From assembly GCA_038526245.1 (NCBI GenBank), contig JBCBGZ010000048.1, forward strand, positions 1-20,793: 20,793 nucleotides of DNA, written 5' to 3'. Below, one piece after another: positions 1-7,469 of this stretch. The translations under genes and the position numbers were made by a program. Position 1 is the stretch's first letter. Every line of letters starts with the position of its first letter. The notes under the pieces were generated by a model, which was not told where the DNA came from, ran no database searches, and worked only from the letters and a program-made list of their open reading frames with translations. This DNA comes from UBA5336 sp038526245 (GTDB lineage: Bacteria > Pseudomonadota > Alphaproteobacteria > Caulobacterales > Hyphomonadaceae).

Positions 1-1379
1 GTGCCCTCATAGTTCGAGAGCATATCCTCCAACAGATCCAGCGTCTGCATGTCCAAGTCATTGGTCGGCTCGTCCAGCACCAGCAGGTCGCAAGGCTGGG
101 CAAGAGCCACCGCGAGGGTCAGGCGATTTCGCTCGCCGCCGGATAGAGCGCCAACGGGCTGGCGCAATTGGCTCGGGTCGAACAGAAAGTCCTTGGCATA
201 GCCCGCCACATGGCGCGACTTGCCCTGCACCATGATGTGGTCGCCACCATTGGGCGCTAACGTTTCCCAGAGCGTATCTTTCGCACGCAGGCTGTCGCGC
301 GCCTGATCCAGATAGAGGATCTTGACCGCCTTGGAGACCTTCACGCTGCCAGTGTCGGGCTCAAGCTCGCCGAGCATCAGCTTGAGCAGGGTCGTTTTAC
401 CGATGCCGTTTGGTCCGACAAAGCCGACACGGTCACCACGGAGGATCTTTAGCGTCATGTCGCGCACGATCGTCAGCTCGCTACCATCGGCGCGTGTGAA
501 AGCTTTGGTGAGCCCGCGGGTCTCGATGACCTTCCGGCTCATCACGTCGCCGCCTTCCGCTGAAAGATCAGCCGAGGCACGGTTCTCGTTCAATCCAGAG
601 CGCAGCTCCGCCGCCTTCGCACGCATCTCCTTCAGCTTTGTCAGACGTCCCTGGTTACGCCGACGCCGCCCGGTCACACCGCGCGCCAGCCAGCGATGCT
701 CACCTTTCAACTGAGTTTGCATACGCGCCAGCGCCTTTTCCTCTTCCGCCTCAATCCCTTCGGCCCACGCTTCAAACGCGCCATACCCTTCTGGGCTTTT
801 GAACACGCGGCCCTGGCGCAGCCACAGCGTGTTGGTTGAGACCGTTTCCAGAAACGCCCTGTCATGGGACACGATCAGCGCTGCCCCGCGAAAGGCGTTC
901 AGACGCGCTTCCAGCGCTTGGATCGTCGCAATGTCTAAATGGTTTGTTGGCTCATCCATCAGCAGGATATCGGGATCGAGGGCGAATCCTTTCGCAATGG
1001 CTGCACGCCGCAATTGCCCGCCGGAAAGGCGCGCAGGATCTGCGCCCGGGTCCAGGCCAATATCGGTAAGTTCAGCCTCGGCCCTGTGGCGATCGTCCAG
1101 GCCATCGGATGCGAAATCGATCAGCGAGCTGTAGGGCGAGAAATCGGGCTCCTGGGCAACAAATGCCGCAACGCTCCCCGGCTGGACCCAGACCTCACCG
1201 GAGTCGGGCTCGATCCAACCTGCAACCAGTTTCATCAAGGTCGACTTGCCCGCGCCATTGCGGCCCACAAGGGCGCAGCGCTCCCCTTTGGAAAGAGGAA
1301 ACTCCACGCCCTCAAACAGGGGGCGTCCACCGAATGAGAGTTCGACATCACTGAGGGTTAAAAGCGGGGGTCGGGCCAT
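1..1379 (-). CDS. ABC-F family ATPase, Uup-like (3' end outside window)
   Basis: Soluble duplicated ATP-binding cassette protein without membrane segments, the ABC-F architecture of ribosome-associated translation factors. The start ATG at 1379 gives MARPPLLTLSDVELSFGG. The first Walker A is GRNGAGKS, followed by the signature LSGGQ and the Walker B stretch DEPTNHLD. A charged linker rich in Arg, Lys and Glu comes next, then a second Walker A GPNGIGKT, signature LSGGERNR and DEPTNDLD. About 459 codons are present. Uup proteins run to roughly 600 residues, so only the end of domain 2 and the C-terminal extension are missing. Family knowledge: Uup and EttA relatives bind the ribosomal E site and Uup loss affects precise excision of transposons; the exact role here is inferred. 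A perfect TGTGA-N6-TCACA palindrome lies just upstream. The Uup-versus-EttA choice rests on the linker and is moderately sure. Confidence 0.93.
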   Translation of the reverse strand, partial: MARPPLLTLSDVELSFGGRPLFEGVEFPLSKGERCALVGRNGAGKSTLMKLVAGWIEPDSGEVWVQPGSVAAFVAQEPDFSPYSSLIDFASDGLDDRHRAEAELTDIGLDPGADPARLSGGQLRRAAIAKGFALDPDILLMDEPTNHLDIATIQALEARLNAFRGAALIVSHDRAFLETVSTNTLWLRQGRVFKSPEGYGAFEAWAEGIEAEEEKALARMQTQLKGEHRWLARGVTGRRRRNQGRLTKLKEMRAKAAELRSGLNENRASADLSAEGGDVMSRKVIETRGLTKAFTRADGSELTIVRDMTLKILRGDRVGFVGPNGIGKTTLLKLMLGELEPDTGSVKVSKAVKILYLDQARDSLRAKDTLWETLAPNGGDHIMVQGKSRHVAGYAKDFLFDPSQLRQPVGALSGGERNRLTLAVALAQPCDLLVLDEPTNDLDMQTLDLLEDMLSNYEG

Positions 1380-1389
1380 GGAGGCCAGA

Positions 1390-1405
1390 TGTGACAAGTT
1401 TCACA
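1390..1405. promoter_or_regulatory. Candidate CRP/FNR-type binding site (TGTGA-N6-TCACA)
   Basis: The bases TGTGACAAGTTTCACA form a perfect dyad matching the classical CRP consensus, and the symmetry extends one base each side to a 7-bp inverted repeat (1388-1407). It lies 10 bases upstream of the ABC-F start codon, which would place a bound regulator over the leader or promoter, or let the RNA form a hairpin over the ribosome-binding region. No regulator gene of this family is in the window. The match is clear; the function is inference. Confidence 0.4.
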
Positions 1406-1454
1406 TCCGGTTCAACCCCCCAAGATCGCCGAAGGAGTCGGTGCAGGACGGAAT

Positions 1455-1484
1455 GAAGGGGGAGAAACTGAATTCTCCCCCTTC
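1455..1484 (-). terminator. Hairpin terminator after the OmpA-like gene
   Basis: A perfect 12-bp stem (GAAGGGGGAGAA paired with its complement) with a 6-base loop lies 71 bases beyond the OmpA-like stop codon and before the ABC-F start. There is no long U-run on the leftward transcript, so its efficiency as an intrinsic terminator is uncertain. Position and strength make it the best terminator candidate in the window. Confidence 0.6.
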
Positions 1485-1554
1485 CGGTTCCGGTGTGGCG
1501 CCTTCGCGACAGGCCAGTAAGGCCTCTTTCGGCAAGCGCTGCCGGAAAACTGAT

Positions 1555-2202
1555 TTAGCCGGCCAGCGCTGGCTCATCTTCCACGATGGGCGTGAGCAGG
1601 ATTTCAACACGGCGGTTCGCGGCGCGGCCTGCTTCGGTGTCATTGCTCGCAATGGGCTGGGTTTCGCCAAATCCATAGGACTGAACCCGAACGGCGCGCA
1701 TGCCCTGGGTCACAAGGTAAGACTGCACCGCTGAGGCACGTTGCTCGGAAAGCTGCTGATTGTAGTCCTCGGGTCCGTCGGCACTGGCATGGCCGATAAT
1801 GTCGACGCTGGTCTTGGGATACTCAATCAGCGTTGAGGCAACACTATTCAAAGTCGGCTGGAAGCCAGGCTGGACCGAAGCACTGTTCACCGGGAACGTG
1901 ATGTCGGATGGCATGTTGAGAGCGATATTGTCGCCCTGGCGCTCAACTTCGATGCCCGTTCCCGCGGTCGCCTCGCGCAGTTTGCGCTCCTGCTCATCCA
2001 TGTAGCCGCCAACGGCCGCTCCCGCGAGCGCCCCGACAACGGCACCGATGGCTGCATTGCGTTTGTCGTCGCCGCCTGCAAGCGTGCCGAGACCAGCGCC
2101 AACGATGGCGCCGCCAGCTGTTGTCCCCAACGTCCGGTTGCTGACATTCTGGCACGCAGCCAGGCTGGTTGCGGCGAGCGCAATAATGAAAAGGCGTTTC
2201 AT
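1555..2202 (-). CDS. OmpA-family outer-membrane lipoprotein with glycine zipper
   Basis: Predicted 215-residue lipoprotein tethering the outer membrane to peptidoglycan. It begins MKRLFIIALA and has a lipobox LAAC with Cys at about residue 17. A glycine-zipper segment (about 27-66, GAGLGTLAGG and GALAGAAVGG) is followed by an OmpA C-terminal domain (about 95-210) with YNQQLSEQRASAV and AANRRVEI. I chose the ATG at 2202 because GGAG sits 9 bases upstream; an in-frame ATG at 2211 would directly abut that GGAG. One oddity is that the loop reads GHASADG where peptidoglycan-binding OmpA domains usually have GHTDNxG, so the usual mDAP-contacting Asp appears replaced. The gene follows the quinone oxidoreductase by 74 bases and ends before a strong hairpin. 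YiaD-like proteins are the closest familiar type. Confidence 0.9.
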   Translation of the reverse strand: MKRLFIIALAATSLAACQNVSNRTLGTTAGGAIVGAGLGTLAGGDDKRNAAIGAVVGALAGAAVGGYMDEQERKLREATAGTGIEVERQGDNIALNMPSDITFPVNSASVQPGFQPTLNSVASTLIEYPKTSVDIIGHASADGPEDYNQQLSEQRASAVQSYLVTQGMRAVRVQSYGFGETQPIASNDTEAGRAANRRVEILLTPIVEDEPALAG

Positions 2203-2276
2203 GAGGGTCATCTCCAGTCCAAACCTTCCAAACGCGCTCTAGGCCAATTCCGTCGCCGAGCCGCGTGAAATTTTAG

Positions 2277-3266
2277 TCATAGCTGGGGGCGTACGATGAC
2301 CTTTCCGACAACTTCGCGCCGCTCCAGGACGGATAAGGCTGCGCGCGTCTCTGCGAGTGGATACTCGCCATGGACACGCGGTCGGGTTTTGCCGGATCGG
2401 GCAAGGTCCCAGATCGCTTCTACATTCTCGCGTCCCTTTTCCGGAAACTGGCGCCCATACTCGCCAGCCCGCACCCCGACGACGGAAAATCCTTTGATGA
2501 GCGGCATGTTGGTTGGCACGTCTGCGATGCGGCCAGAGGTGAACCCGATGACGAGAAGGCGTCCGTCAAACGCAATACACCGTACCGATTCATCGAACAC
2601 ATCGCCGCCGACAGGATCGAAAATGACATCTGCGCCGCGCCCGTCAGTGAGGTCTTTCACGGGCTGGCGAAATCCGTCTGATGTGAGCAGAACGTGATCA
2701 GCGCCGTAGGCTTTCAGGGCCTCGACTTTTTCGGGTGCGCCGGTGGTCGCGATCACCGTTGCTCCAAGGATTTTGCCAAGATCGACGGCGGCGAGCCCGA
2801 CCCCGCCGCTGGCGCCATGGACAAGGAGCGTCTCGCCAGCCTGGAGCGTTCCTCGGCGTACAAGCGCTACATAAGCGGTTAGGTAAGCGGCAGGGTATGC
2901 TGCGGCTTCGGAAAAACTCATCGCTTCGGGCTTTTTCACCAACCCAGCCGCGTCCAGAACCAACTGCTCAGAGAAGGCCCCAAAACGTGCTCCTCCGGCA
3001 ACGGCGTCTCCGATTTGTAGCGACCCGACGCCTTCGCCGATGGCCTCGACCACGCCTGCCATGTCCATTCCCGGCGTGAACGGCGGCTCCAGCTTCAGTT
3101 GATATTTGCCCTGGCAGATCAGAATGTCCGGGAAATTCACGCTGGCGGCTTCAATCCGCACGCGGACCTGGCCGGGGCCGGGCTCGAGGGTTGGAACCGT
3201 CTGAAGACCAGTTCCGCTCAGGTCATCGGTAATGTCGTGGCACACAAAGGCGCGGTGTTCAGCCAC
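2277..3266 (-). CDS. NADPH:quinone oxidoreductase-like MDR protein
   Basis: Zinc-independent medium-chain dehydrogenase/reductase of 329 residues, likely cytoplasmic. The N-terminal GroES-like fold carries the family pattern SVNFPDILICQGKYQ (about 42-56) and PPFTPGMDMAGVV. The Rossmann domain has GASGGVG at 151-157, and the C-terminus ends GKVIVRPQL. No structural or catalytic zinc-ligand set is seen, which fits quinone/enone reductases rather than alcohol dehydrogenases. The start is GTG at 3266, two bases after the hydrolase stop, with GAGGAGG upstream, so it is the third gene of a TetR-hydrolase-reductase operon. The substrate is unknown; NADPH-dependent reduction of a quinone or an alpha,beta-unsaturated carbonyl is the family expectation. 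Confidence 0.92.
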   Translation of the reverse strand: MAEHRAFVCHDITDDLSGTGLQTVPTLEPGPGQVRVRIEAASVNFPDILICQGKYQLKLEPPFTPGMDMAGVVEAIGEGVGSLQIGDAVAGGARFGAFSEQLVLDAAGLVKKPEAMSFSEAAAYPAAYLTAYVALVRRGTLQAGETLLVHGASGGVGLAAVDLGKILGATVIATTGAPEKVEALKAYGADHVLLTSDGFRQPVKDLTDGRGADVIFDPVGGDVFDESVRCIAFDGRLLVIGFTSGRIADVPTNMPLIKGFSVVGVRAGEYGRQFPEKGRENVEAIWDLARSGKTRPRVHGEYPLAETRAALSVLERREVVGKVIVRPQL

Positions 3267-3268
3267 GC

Positions 3269-4312
3269 TCAGGCCTCCTCGCCCCGGGCATCGTAAGCGG
3301 TGCGCACCATTTCGGCGATGTCACGGCAGGCCTCATCTGCTGCCGGGGAGACACCTGTGAAGGCGGTAAAGCCATGGGCCAAACGGTCATAACACCGATA
3401 CAGCGTCTCCACGCCAGCCGCATCCAGACGCTTCGCATAGGCTTCGCCCTCATCCACGAGAGGATCGAAGCCCGCCGTTACAACAATGGCAGGCGACAGG
3501 CCCTCCAGGTTCATCTCCTGGGCTGGAGAAATGCGAAGGTCCTTGGGGTCGGCATCTTCTGGCAGATAGTGGCCCATGAACCACTCCATCGTGTCGGTCG
3601 AAAGAGGATAGGCATCCCCATAGGTCTCGTGGGACTTGGTCTTCTCGCTCACATCCACTGCAGGATAGATCAAAAGCTGCAAGGCCGGGGCTGGAATGCC
3701 CGAACGCTTGCACTCCTGCGCGATTATGGCCGAAAAATTGCCGCCCATACTATCGCCGCCGATCGCAGCTTCCCCCGCGGGCGCGCCAAGTGACTCGGCG
3801 TTCTTCATCGCCCACTCATAGGCAAACTGGCAGTCTTCGAGCCCTGCTGGCCATTTGTGCTCGGGAGCCAGTCGGTAATCCACCGACACCACCGGACAGC
3901 GCACCTGCGAGGCCAGGATCGTGCAAAACGCATGGCAGGTGTCGAGGTCGCCAATGACGCCGCCGCCGAAATGGAAGAACACCATGACCGGCGCATTCTC
4001 ATCCTGACGATCAGGATGATAGGTTCGGATCGGAATCTCCCGCCCTGGCGCATTGAGGCTGCTGTCTTGCCAGGTCACTCCGGGCTCGGGCTCGGCCATG
4101 AACATCGCAAGGCCGACCGCTGAGGCCGCCCGGCCATCCTGAGGCGCCATCGACGACATGGGCGGTTGTTTCTTCGCGCCATGGGCAAGGAACTGGAAAT
4201 GGGGATCGAGGGTTCGTCCGCCAACAACAACCGGTGCCCCCCCGGCCAGCTTCACAAGCCATGTTTCAGGCAACTTCAAGAGTAATTTCGCAATGGTGAC
4301 TTGAAGGCTCAT
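3269..4312 (-). CDS. Alpha/beta hydrolase, hormone-sensitive-lipase (HSL) type esterase
   Basis: Carboxylester hydrolase of 347 residues. The oxyanion-hole motif of the HSL family is present as HFGGG (114-118), the nucleophile is S188 in GDSMGG, and the acid and base are D283 (GFDPLVDEG) and H313 (AHGF). DYRLAPEHKWPAGLED (145-160) is also typical of this family. I chose the ATG at 4312 (MSLQVTIAKL) because GGGAGGA lies 7 bases upstream; an upstream in-frame start at 4375 would overlap the regulator gene and lacks such a site. The gene sits between the TetR regulator (40-base gap) and the reductase (2-base gap). The likely substrates are short or medium acyl esters, or a xenobiotic ester, under control of the adjacent repressor. 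Confidence 0.92.
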   Translation of the reverse strand: MSLQVTIAKLLLKLPETWLVKLAGGAPVVVGGRTLDPHFQFLAHGAKKQPPMSSMAPQDGRAASAVGLAMFMAEPEPGVTWQDSSLNAPGREIPIRTYHPDRQDENAPVMVFFHFGGGVIGDLDTCHAFCTILASQVRCPVVSVDYRLAPEHKWPAGLEDCQFAYEWAMKNAESLGAPAGEAAIGGDSMGGNFSAIIAQECKRSGIPAPALQLLIYPAVDVSEKTKSHETYGDAYPLSTDTMEWFMGHYLPEDADPKDLRISPAQEMNLEGLSPAIVVTAGFDPLVDEGEAYAKRLDAAGVETLYRCYDRLAHGFTAFTGVSPAADEACRDIAEMVRTAYDARGEEA

Positions 4313-4352
4313 CGCCGGTCCTCCCAAACCCGCCCGCGCGTGCGGCGCTGTT

Positions 4353-4988
4353 TCATGTCTTACGCGGCATCCCAAAAGAAGCCATGCCCGTCAGGAATAG
4401 ATTGGCGGCAAATTCTGTTGCACCGTCCACATCCAACGGACGCCGCTTTAGCATGTAGTCGCCCAATTCGCGGGCGATGCCCACCGCGGCAGCCGTAATA
4501 TACTCGGTATCCAACGCTTCGGAGACCTCCCCTGACAGGAATTTCTCCAGGTCCGCGCGGATTTCTTCCACAACAGTCGCCATTTCCGGGGTATCAATCC
4601 GAACGCCGATGAGGGTCATGTGCGGCGCGCCTGATTCGATCGCCGGTTCGTTTTCGTCGCGCAGAAACTCAAAGTATGCGCGGTATGCCGTGCGGATATA
4701 AGTCTCGAAATCAAAGGACTGGGCGCGCACATCGGCCAGTCTGGGCCTGAAGCGTATCGTCGATTCATCCGCGAGCGCCTGAAACACTTCTTCTTTTGAT
4801 TTGAAGTAATTGTAGAATGTGCCCGCTGCGAGAGATGTCTCCCGGATGATGTCGCGCACTGTGGCCGATTCAACGCCGAGCCGGGCAAACACCCTGCGTG
4901 CAGCTTCCAGGATCTCCTGACGATTGGCCGCTTTGGCTTGCGCGCGCTTTCCGTCTCCAGCGCCTTGTTTTGTAATGGTGTCTGCCAT
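4353..4988 (-). CDS. TetR/AcrR-family transcriptional regulator
   Basis: 211 residues. The N-terminal TetR helix-turn-helix spans about 22-70: RQEILEAARRVFARLGVES, then TVRDIIRETSLAAGTFYNYF, then KSKEEVFQALADES. The C-terminal ligand-binding half is helical and not specifically recognisable. It is the first gene of a leftward operon with an esterase and an oxidoreductase, so it probably controls that operon and itself. A perfect 5-3-5 palindrome lies about 40 bases upstream of the start and overlaps a TTGACG -35-like hexamer, a suitable operator. The effector is unknown; a hydrophobic ligand would fit the neighbours. Confidence 0.93.
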   Translation of the reverse strand: MADTITKQGAGDGKRAQAKAANRQEILEAARRVFARLGVESATVRDIIRETSLAAGTFYNYFKSKEEVFQALADESTIRFRPRLADVRAQSFDFETYIRTAYRAYFEFLRDENEPAIESGAPHMTLIGVRIDTPEMATVVEEIRADLEKFLSGEVSEALDTEYITAAAVGIARELGDYMLKRRPLDVDGATEFAANLFLTGMASFGMPRKT

Positions 4989-5028
4989 GGGGACTCGTGT
5001 TGCTATGCATCACTTGTCGCCCTATTCC

Positions 5029-5041
5029 TGACGCTCCGTCA
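5029..5041. promoter_or_regulatory. Candidate TetR operator palindrome
   Basis: TGACGctcCGTCA is a perfect 5-bp inverted repeat around a 3-base centre in the 87-base gap upstream of the TetR gene. On the leftward strand it overlaps the sequence TTGACG, a good -35 hexamer, although no convincing -10 follows at 16-18 bases. A repressor bound here would block leftward transcription, so autorepression is plausible. Confidence 0.35.
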
Positions 5042-5075
5042 ACTTTTCTTCTTGGCCGAGCACCGGAGAGGCCGG

Positions 5076-5756
5076 TCAGCCAGATCCGGCGGGCACTTCG
5101 TAGGGTGGCCAGGACAAGGGGTTCGTTGCGTCCAGGCCATAGCTTTTTCGCACGCCCCAAGCGCCCGTCAGCACTTCGTAATGCAGGTGGATCGCCGTAG
5201 CGTTCCCCGTCCGCCCCATCAGGCCCAGAGGTTGGCCAAAGCCGATGGCGACGCCCTCAATTATATTTGGCTCCACCGAGGCCAGATGGGCATAACGGGT
5301 GAAGACGCCTGAACCGTGATCAATAACGATAAAGGTCCCGAAGCCTGTGGCCGTTCCCACTTCGCGAACCACGCCAGGTCCGCCGGAAAACACCATACTC
5401 GCCGGGCGCGACTGGAGATCGATTCCCTTGTGCATCCGCCCTGCCCGCGGGCCGAACCCAGAGCTCAAGCATGCGCCATTCGTAGGAGCAGCAGCCAGAA
5501 CGACCTGCCCGGACACGACAATCAACGGTGAGAACCCGGCCACATATCCGCGCGGGTCAACGTCTGGCCGATTGCTGACGGTCATATTGCAGACCGTTAG
5601 AAAAGCATCAGGAAGATACGGGCCCTGGTCGGCAAGGCCTGCCGTGCGCGGCGGCTGTGGGGTCTGTCCGGTCGGAACGGGTGCAAGCGGTGAAGGCGAG
5701 GCGCAGGAGGCAAGCAAGCACACTGCTGCAATCAATGCCCCGCGCGCGAAAATCAC
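5076..5756 (-). CDS. M23 (LytM-type) metallopeptidase lipoprotein
   Basis: 226-residue predicted lipoprotein with lipobox LASC (Cys18) and a Pro-rich segment (20-40), then an M23 zinc peptidase domain. The Zn-site motifs are intact: H109 and D113 in RMHKGIDLQ, H157 in YAHL, and H190/H192 in HLHYEV. Members cleave peptidoglycan cross-bridges or, when degenerate, activate amidases; the full motif set here suggests an active endopeptidase facing the cell wall. The start codon is GTG, overlapping the stop of the upstream 96-residue gene (GTGA). No clear Shine-Dalgarno sequence is seen, so translation is probably coupled. It is the last gene of an overlapping trio that begins with a flavin monooxygenase. 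Confidence 0.92.
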   Translation of the reverse strand: MIFARGALIAAVCLLASCASPSPLAPVPTGQTPQPPRTAGLADQGPYLPDAFLTVCNMTVSNRPDVDPRGYVAGFSPLIVVSGQVVLAAAPTNGACLSSGFGPRAGRMHKGIDLQSRPASMVFSGGPGVVREVGTATGFGTFIVIDHGSGVFTRYAHLASVEPNIIEGVAIGFGQPLGLMGRTGNATAIHLHYEVLTGAWGVRKSYGLDATNPLSWPPYEVPAGSG

Positions 5757-6043
5757 TGGGCGGCGACCGCCGGTTCGATTTCGCTTACAGCTTGCATGAA
5801 GTCCGTTTCCCAGCCGTTGAGCGACGATAACAGCTGAACCGGCCCTTCATTGCCGAGCAGTACGCAGGCGCGACTCCAGCCCTCCGGCCGACCAAGCTCA
5901 AGTGCGGCGAGGGTGACGTCAATGTCGGCAACTGCCTCCTCAAGGTCCTGCCAACCTGCCTCCTGAACAAATTCAGCAGAGCGAAGTACATTGCCGCGCA
6001 ACAATTGGAGAGTGCGAACCATCAATTCAGGGGCTTCAGTCAA
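5753..6043 (-). CDS. Small uncharacterised protein between monooxygenase and peptidase
   Basis: Unrecognised soluble protein of 96 residues, acidic and predicted mostly helical, rich in Leu, Glu and Ala, with no signal peptide, membrane helix or Cys pair. Its reality is supported by its exact fit between two real genes: a TTG start overlaps the monooxygenase stop (TTGA), and its stop overlaps the GTG start of the peptidase. An AAAGGA lies about 10 bases before the TTG. An in-frame ATG at 6022 (MVRTLQLL) is an alternative start that would give 89 residues. The function is unknown; the tight coupling suggests co-production with its neighbours. Confidence 0.75.
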   Translation of the reverse strand: MTEAPELMVRTLQLLRGNVLRSAEFVQEAGWQDLEEAVADIDVTLAALELGRPEGWSRACVLLGNEGPVQLLSSLNGWETDFMQAVSEIEPAVAAQ

Positions 6044-7374
6044 GACCTTACCATTCCTTTCTTCGTCCCCCGTTGAACTTCCTTCATTAAGTCTGTCACG
6101 TATTGGTTAAAATCAACCTGCATCGTGTGTCGCGGCGCATCATAGAAATGTGATTTATGGAACGCTTCATCGGCGTCGATCACCTCCTGCATTCTTGAAA
6201 CTTCAGGAAAATCATAGATTCCGGCAAGGTGTCCCGCGACGAGCTTCGATTGCTGCTCCGCGAAATTCACAAGCGTAGGAAGGGGCTGTGCCAGCCCTAA
6301 AAAGTACAGGGTGTTGTATCCAGGCTTCACTATACGCTTGAACAGCGGGAACCGATTCTCAGTTGGCATGAGGTCGGGGTCATCAAAGAACGGGAAGCTG
6401 ACTTTATAGCCAGTTGCCCAGATAATGGCGTCGACGGCTTCGCGCGAGCCGTCTTTGAAGACGACACCATCGCTTTCCAACCGCTCCATCGCTCCCTTTG
6501 GCGCGATGTCACCACATCCCACCCGCGTGAGGAATTCACCGGATACTGAAGGGTGTGCATCCAGCGGCTCATGGTCTGGCTTGGGCAGACCGTAATCCTC
6601 CATTTGACCAATCGTCTTCTTAATCTTCTGGCGCGCCAGAGCCCGGCCAATCTTTTGCGGCATCCAGCCGGGCAAAACGGCCTTGTCGGCGGGTTGACCA
6701 TCGATGTATTTCGGCAGCACCCAAACGCCCCGGCGCATGGACACCATCAGCCGTTTGGCAATGGGCCGCTGGCTAAGCTCGGAGGCGATATCCATCGCCG
6801 AGTTCCCTGCCCCGACCACGAGGACATTCTTGCCGCGAAAGTCAAAGGGCTCAAACGGGTCCCGGTAGACGTGGGAATGGATCTGGTAGCCATTGAATGT
6901 GCCGGGATAGTCATCGGGGATGCGCGGGTCCCAATGATGGCCATTTGCGACAATCAGGGCGCGGTAGACACGGGTCTCACCATTCGAAAGCGTCACTTTC
7001 CAGCGCTCATCACCCCCGCGCCGCGCCAACTCAACCTTGGTGTTGAAAGTGATCGTCTCACGCAGGCCGAAATGGTCCACATAGTCATGGAAGTACTGGA
7101 GCAACTGGCTGTGATGGGGAAAATCCGGCCAGTCTTCGGGCACGGGAAAATCCTCAAATGCGAGGCGCCACTTGGATGTATCGATATGCAGGGACTGGTA
7201 GCAGGAAGAGGCTCCATTGGGATTGTTGAAGTACCAGTTGCCGCCAATGTCGTCGGACATTTCAAAGCAATCGTAGGCAATACCATAGTCCTTGAGCCGC
7301 TTGGCCATGGTAAAGCCAGAACACCCGGCTCCGACAATGCATACTTTGCCACCCATCTCGGATACTTCCGGCAT
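6040..7374 (-). CDS. Flavin-containing monooxygenase (FMO-like)
   Basis: 444-residue FAD/NADPH enzyme inserting one oxygen from O2 into a substrate. The FAD Rossmann motif is GAGCSG (15-20), with GGNWYF at about 44-49. The FMO fingerprint F-x-G-x3-H-x3-Y is seen in FNGYQIHSHVYR (160-171); the Tyr, not Trp, at the end favours FMO over Baeyer-Villiger enzymes. A second nucleotide motif GAGNSAMD (188-195) and IWATGYKVSFPF near 330 complete the pattern. The start ATG at 7374 has GGGAGGA 7 bases upstream. It is divergent from the thioesterase pair and first in an operon with the small orphan and the M23 peptidase. The substrate is unknown; a soft nucleophile (N or S) or a ketone is possible. Confidence 0.93.
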   Translation of the reverse strand: MPEVSEMGGKVCIVGAGCSGFTMAKRLKDYGIAYDCFEMSDDIGGNWYFNNPNGASSCYQSLHIDTSKWRLAFEDFPVPEDWPDFPHHSQLLQYFHDYVDHFGLRETITFNTKVELARRGGDERWKVTLSNGETRVYRALIVANGHHWDPRIPDDYPGTFNGYQIHSHVYRDPFEPFDFRGKNVLVVGAGNSAMDIASELSQRPIAKRLMVSMRRGVWVLPKYIDGQPADKAVLPGWMPQKIGRALARQKIKKTIGQMEDYGLPKPDHEPLDAHPSVSGEFLTRVGCGDIAPKGAMERLESDGVVFKDGSREAVDAIIWATGYKVSFPFFDDPDLMPTENRFPLFKRIVKPGYNTLYFLGLAQPLPTLVNFAEQQSKLVAGHLAGIYDFPEVSRMQEVIDADEAFHKSHFYDAPRHTMQVDFNQYVTDLMKEVQRGTKKGMVRS

Positions 7375-7420
7375 TGCTGTCCTCCCAGACTATCGCTTGC
7401 GCATTTTGCGTCTTTGGTGG

Positions 7421-7449
7421 GATGCTATCGACGCGAACGTAAGCGTCAA
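7421..7449 (-). promoter_or_regulatory. Possible promoter with inverted repeat in divergent gap
   Basis: On the leftward strand, TTGACG (7449-7444) is followed after 16 bases by TAGCAT, an acceptable -35/-10 pair for the monooxygenase operon. The same bases include a 5-bp inverted repeat GACGC-N8-GCGTC (7430-7447), a possible operator serving both divergent transcription units. This is pattern reading only. Confidence 0.3.
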
Positions 7450-7469
7450 TGCGAGACCCTGACCTGCCC

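Noticed and set aside
5062..5076. ACCGG-N5-CCGGT hairpin at the end of the M23 peptidase gene as a terminator
   Set aside because: The stem is only 5 bp, it overlaps the stop codon, and no U-run follows on the leftward strand.
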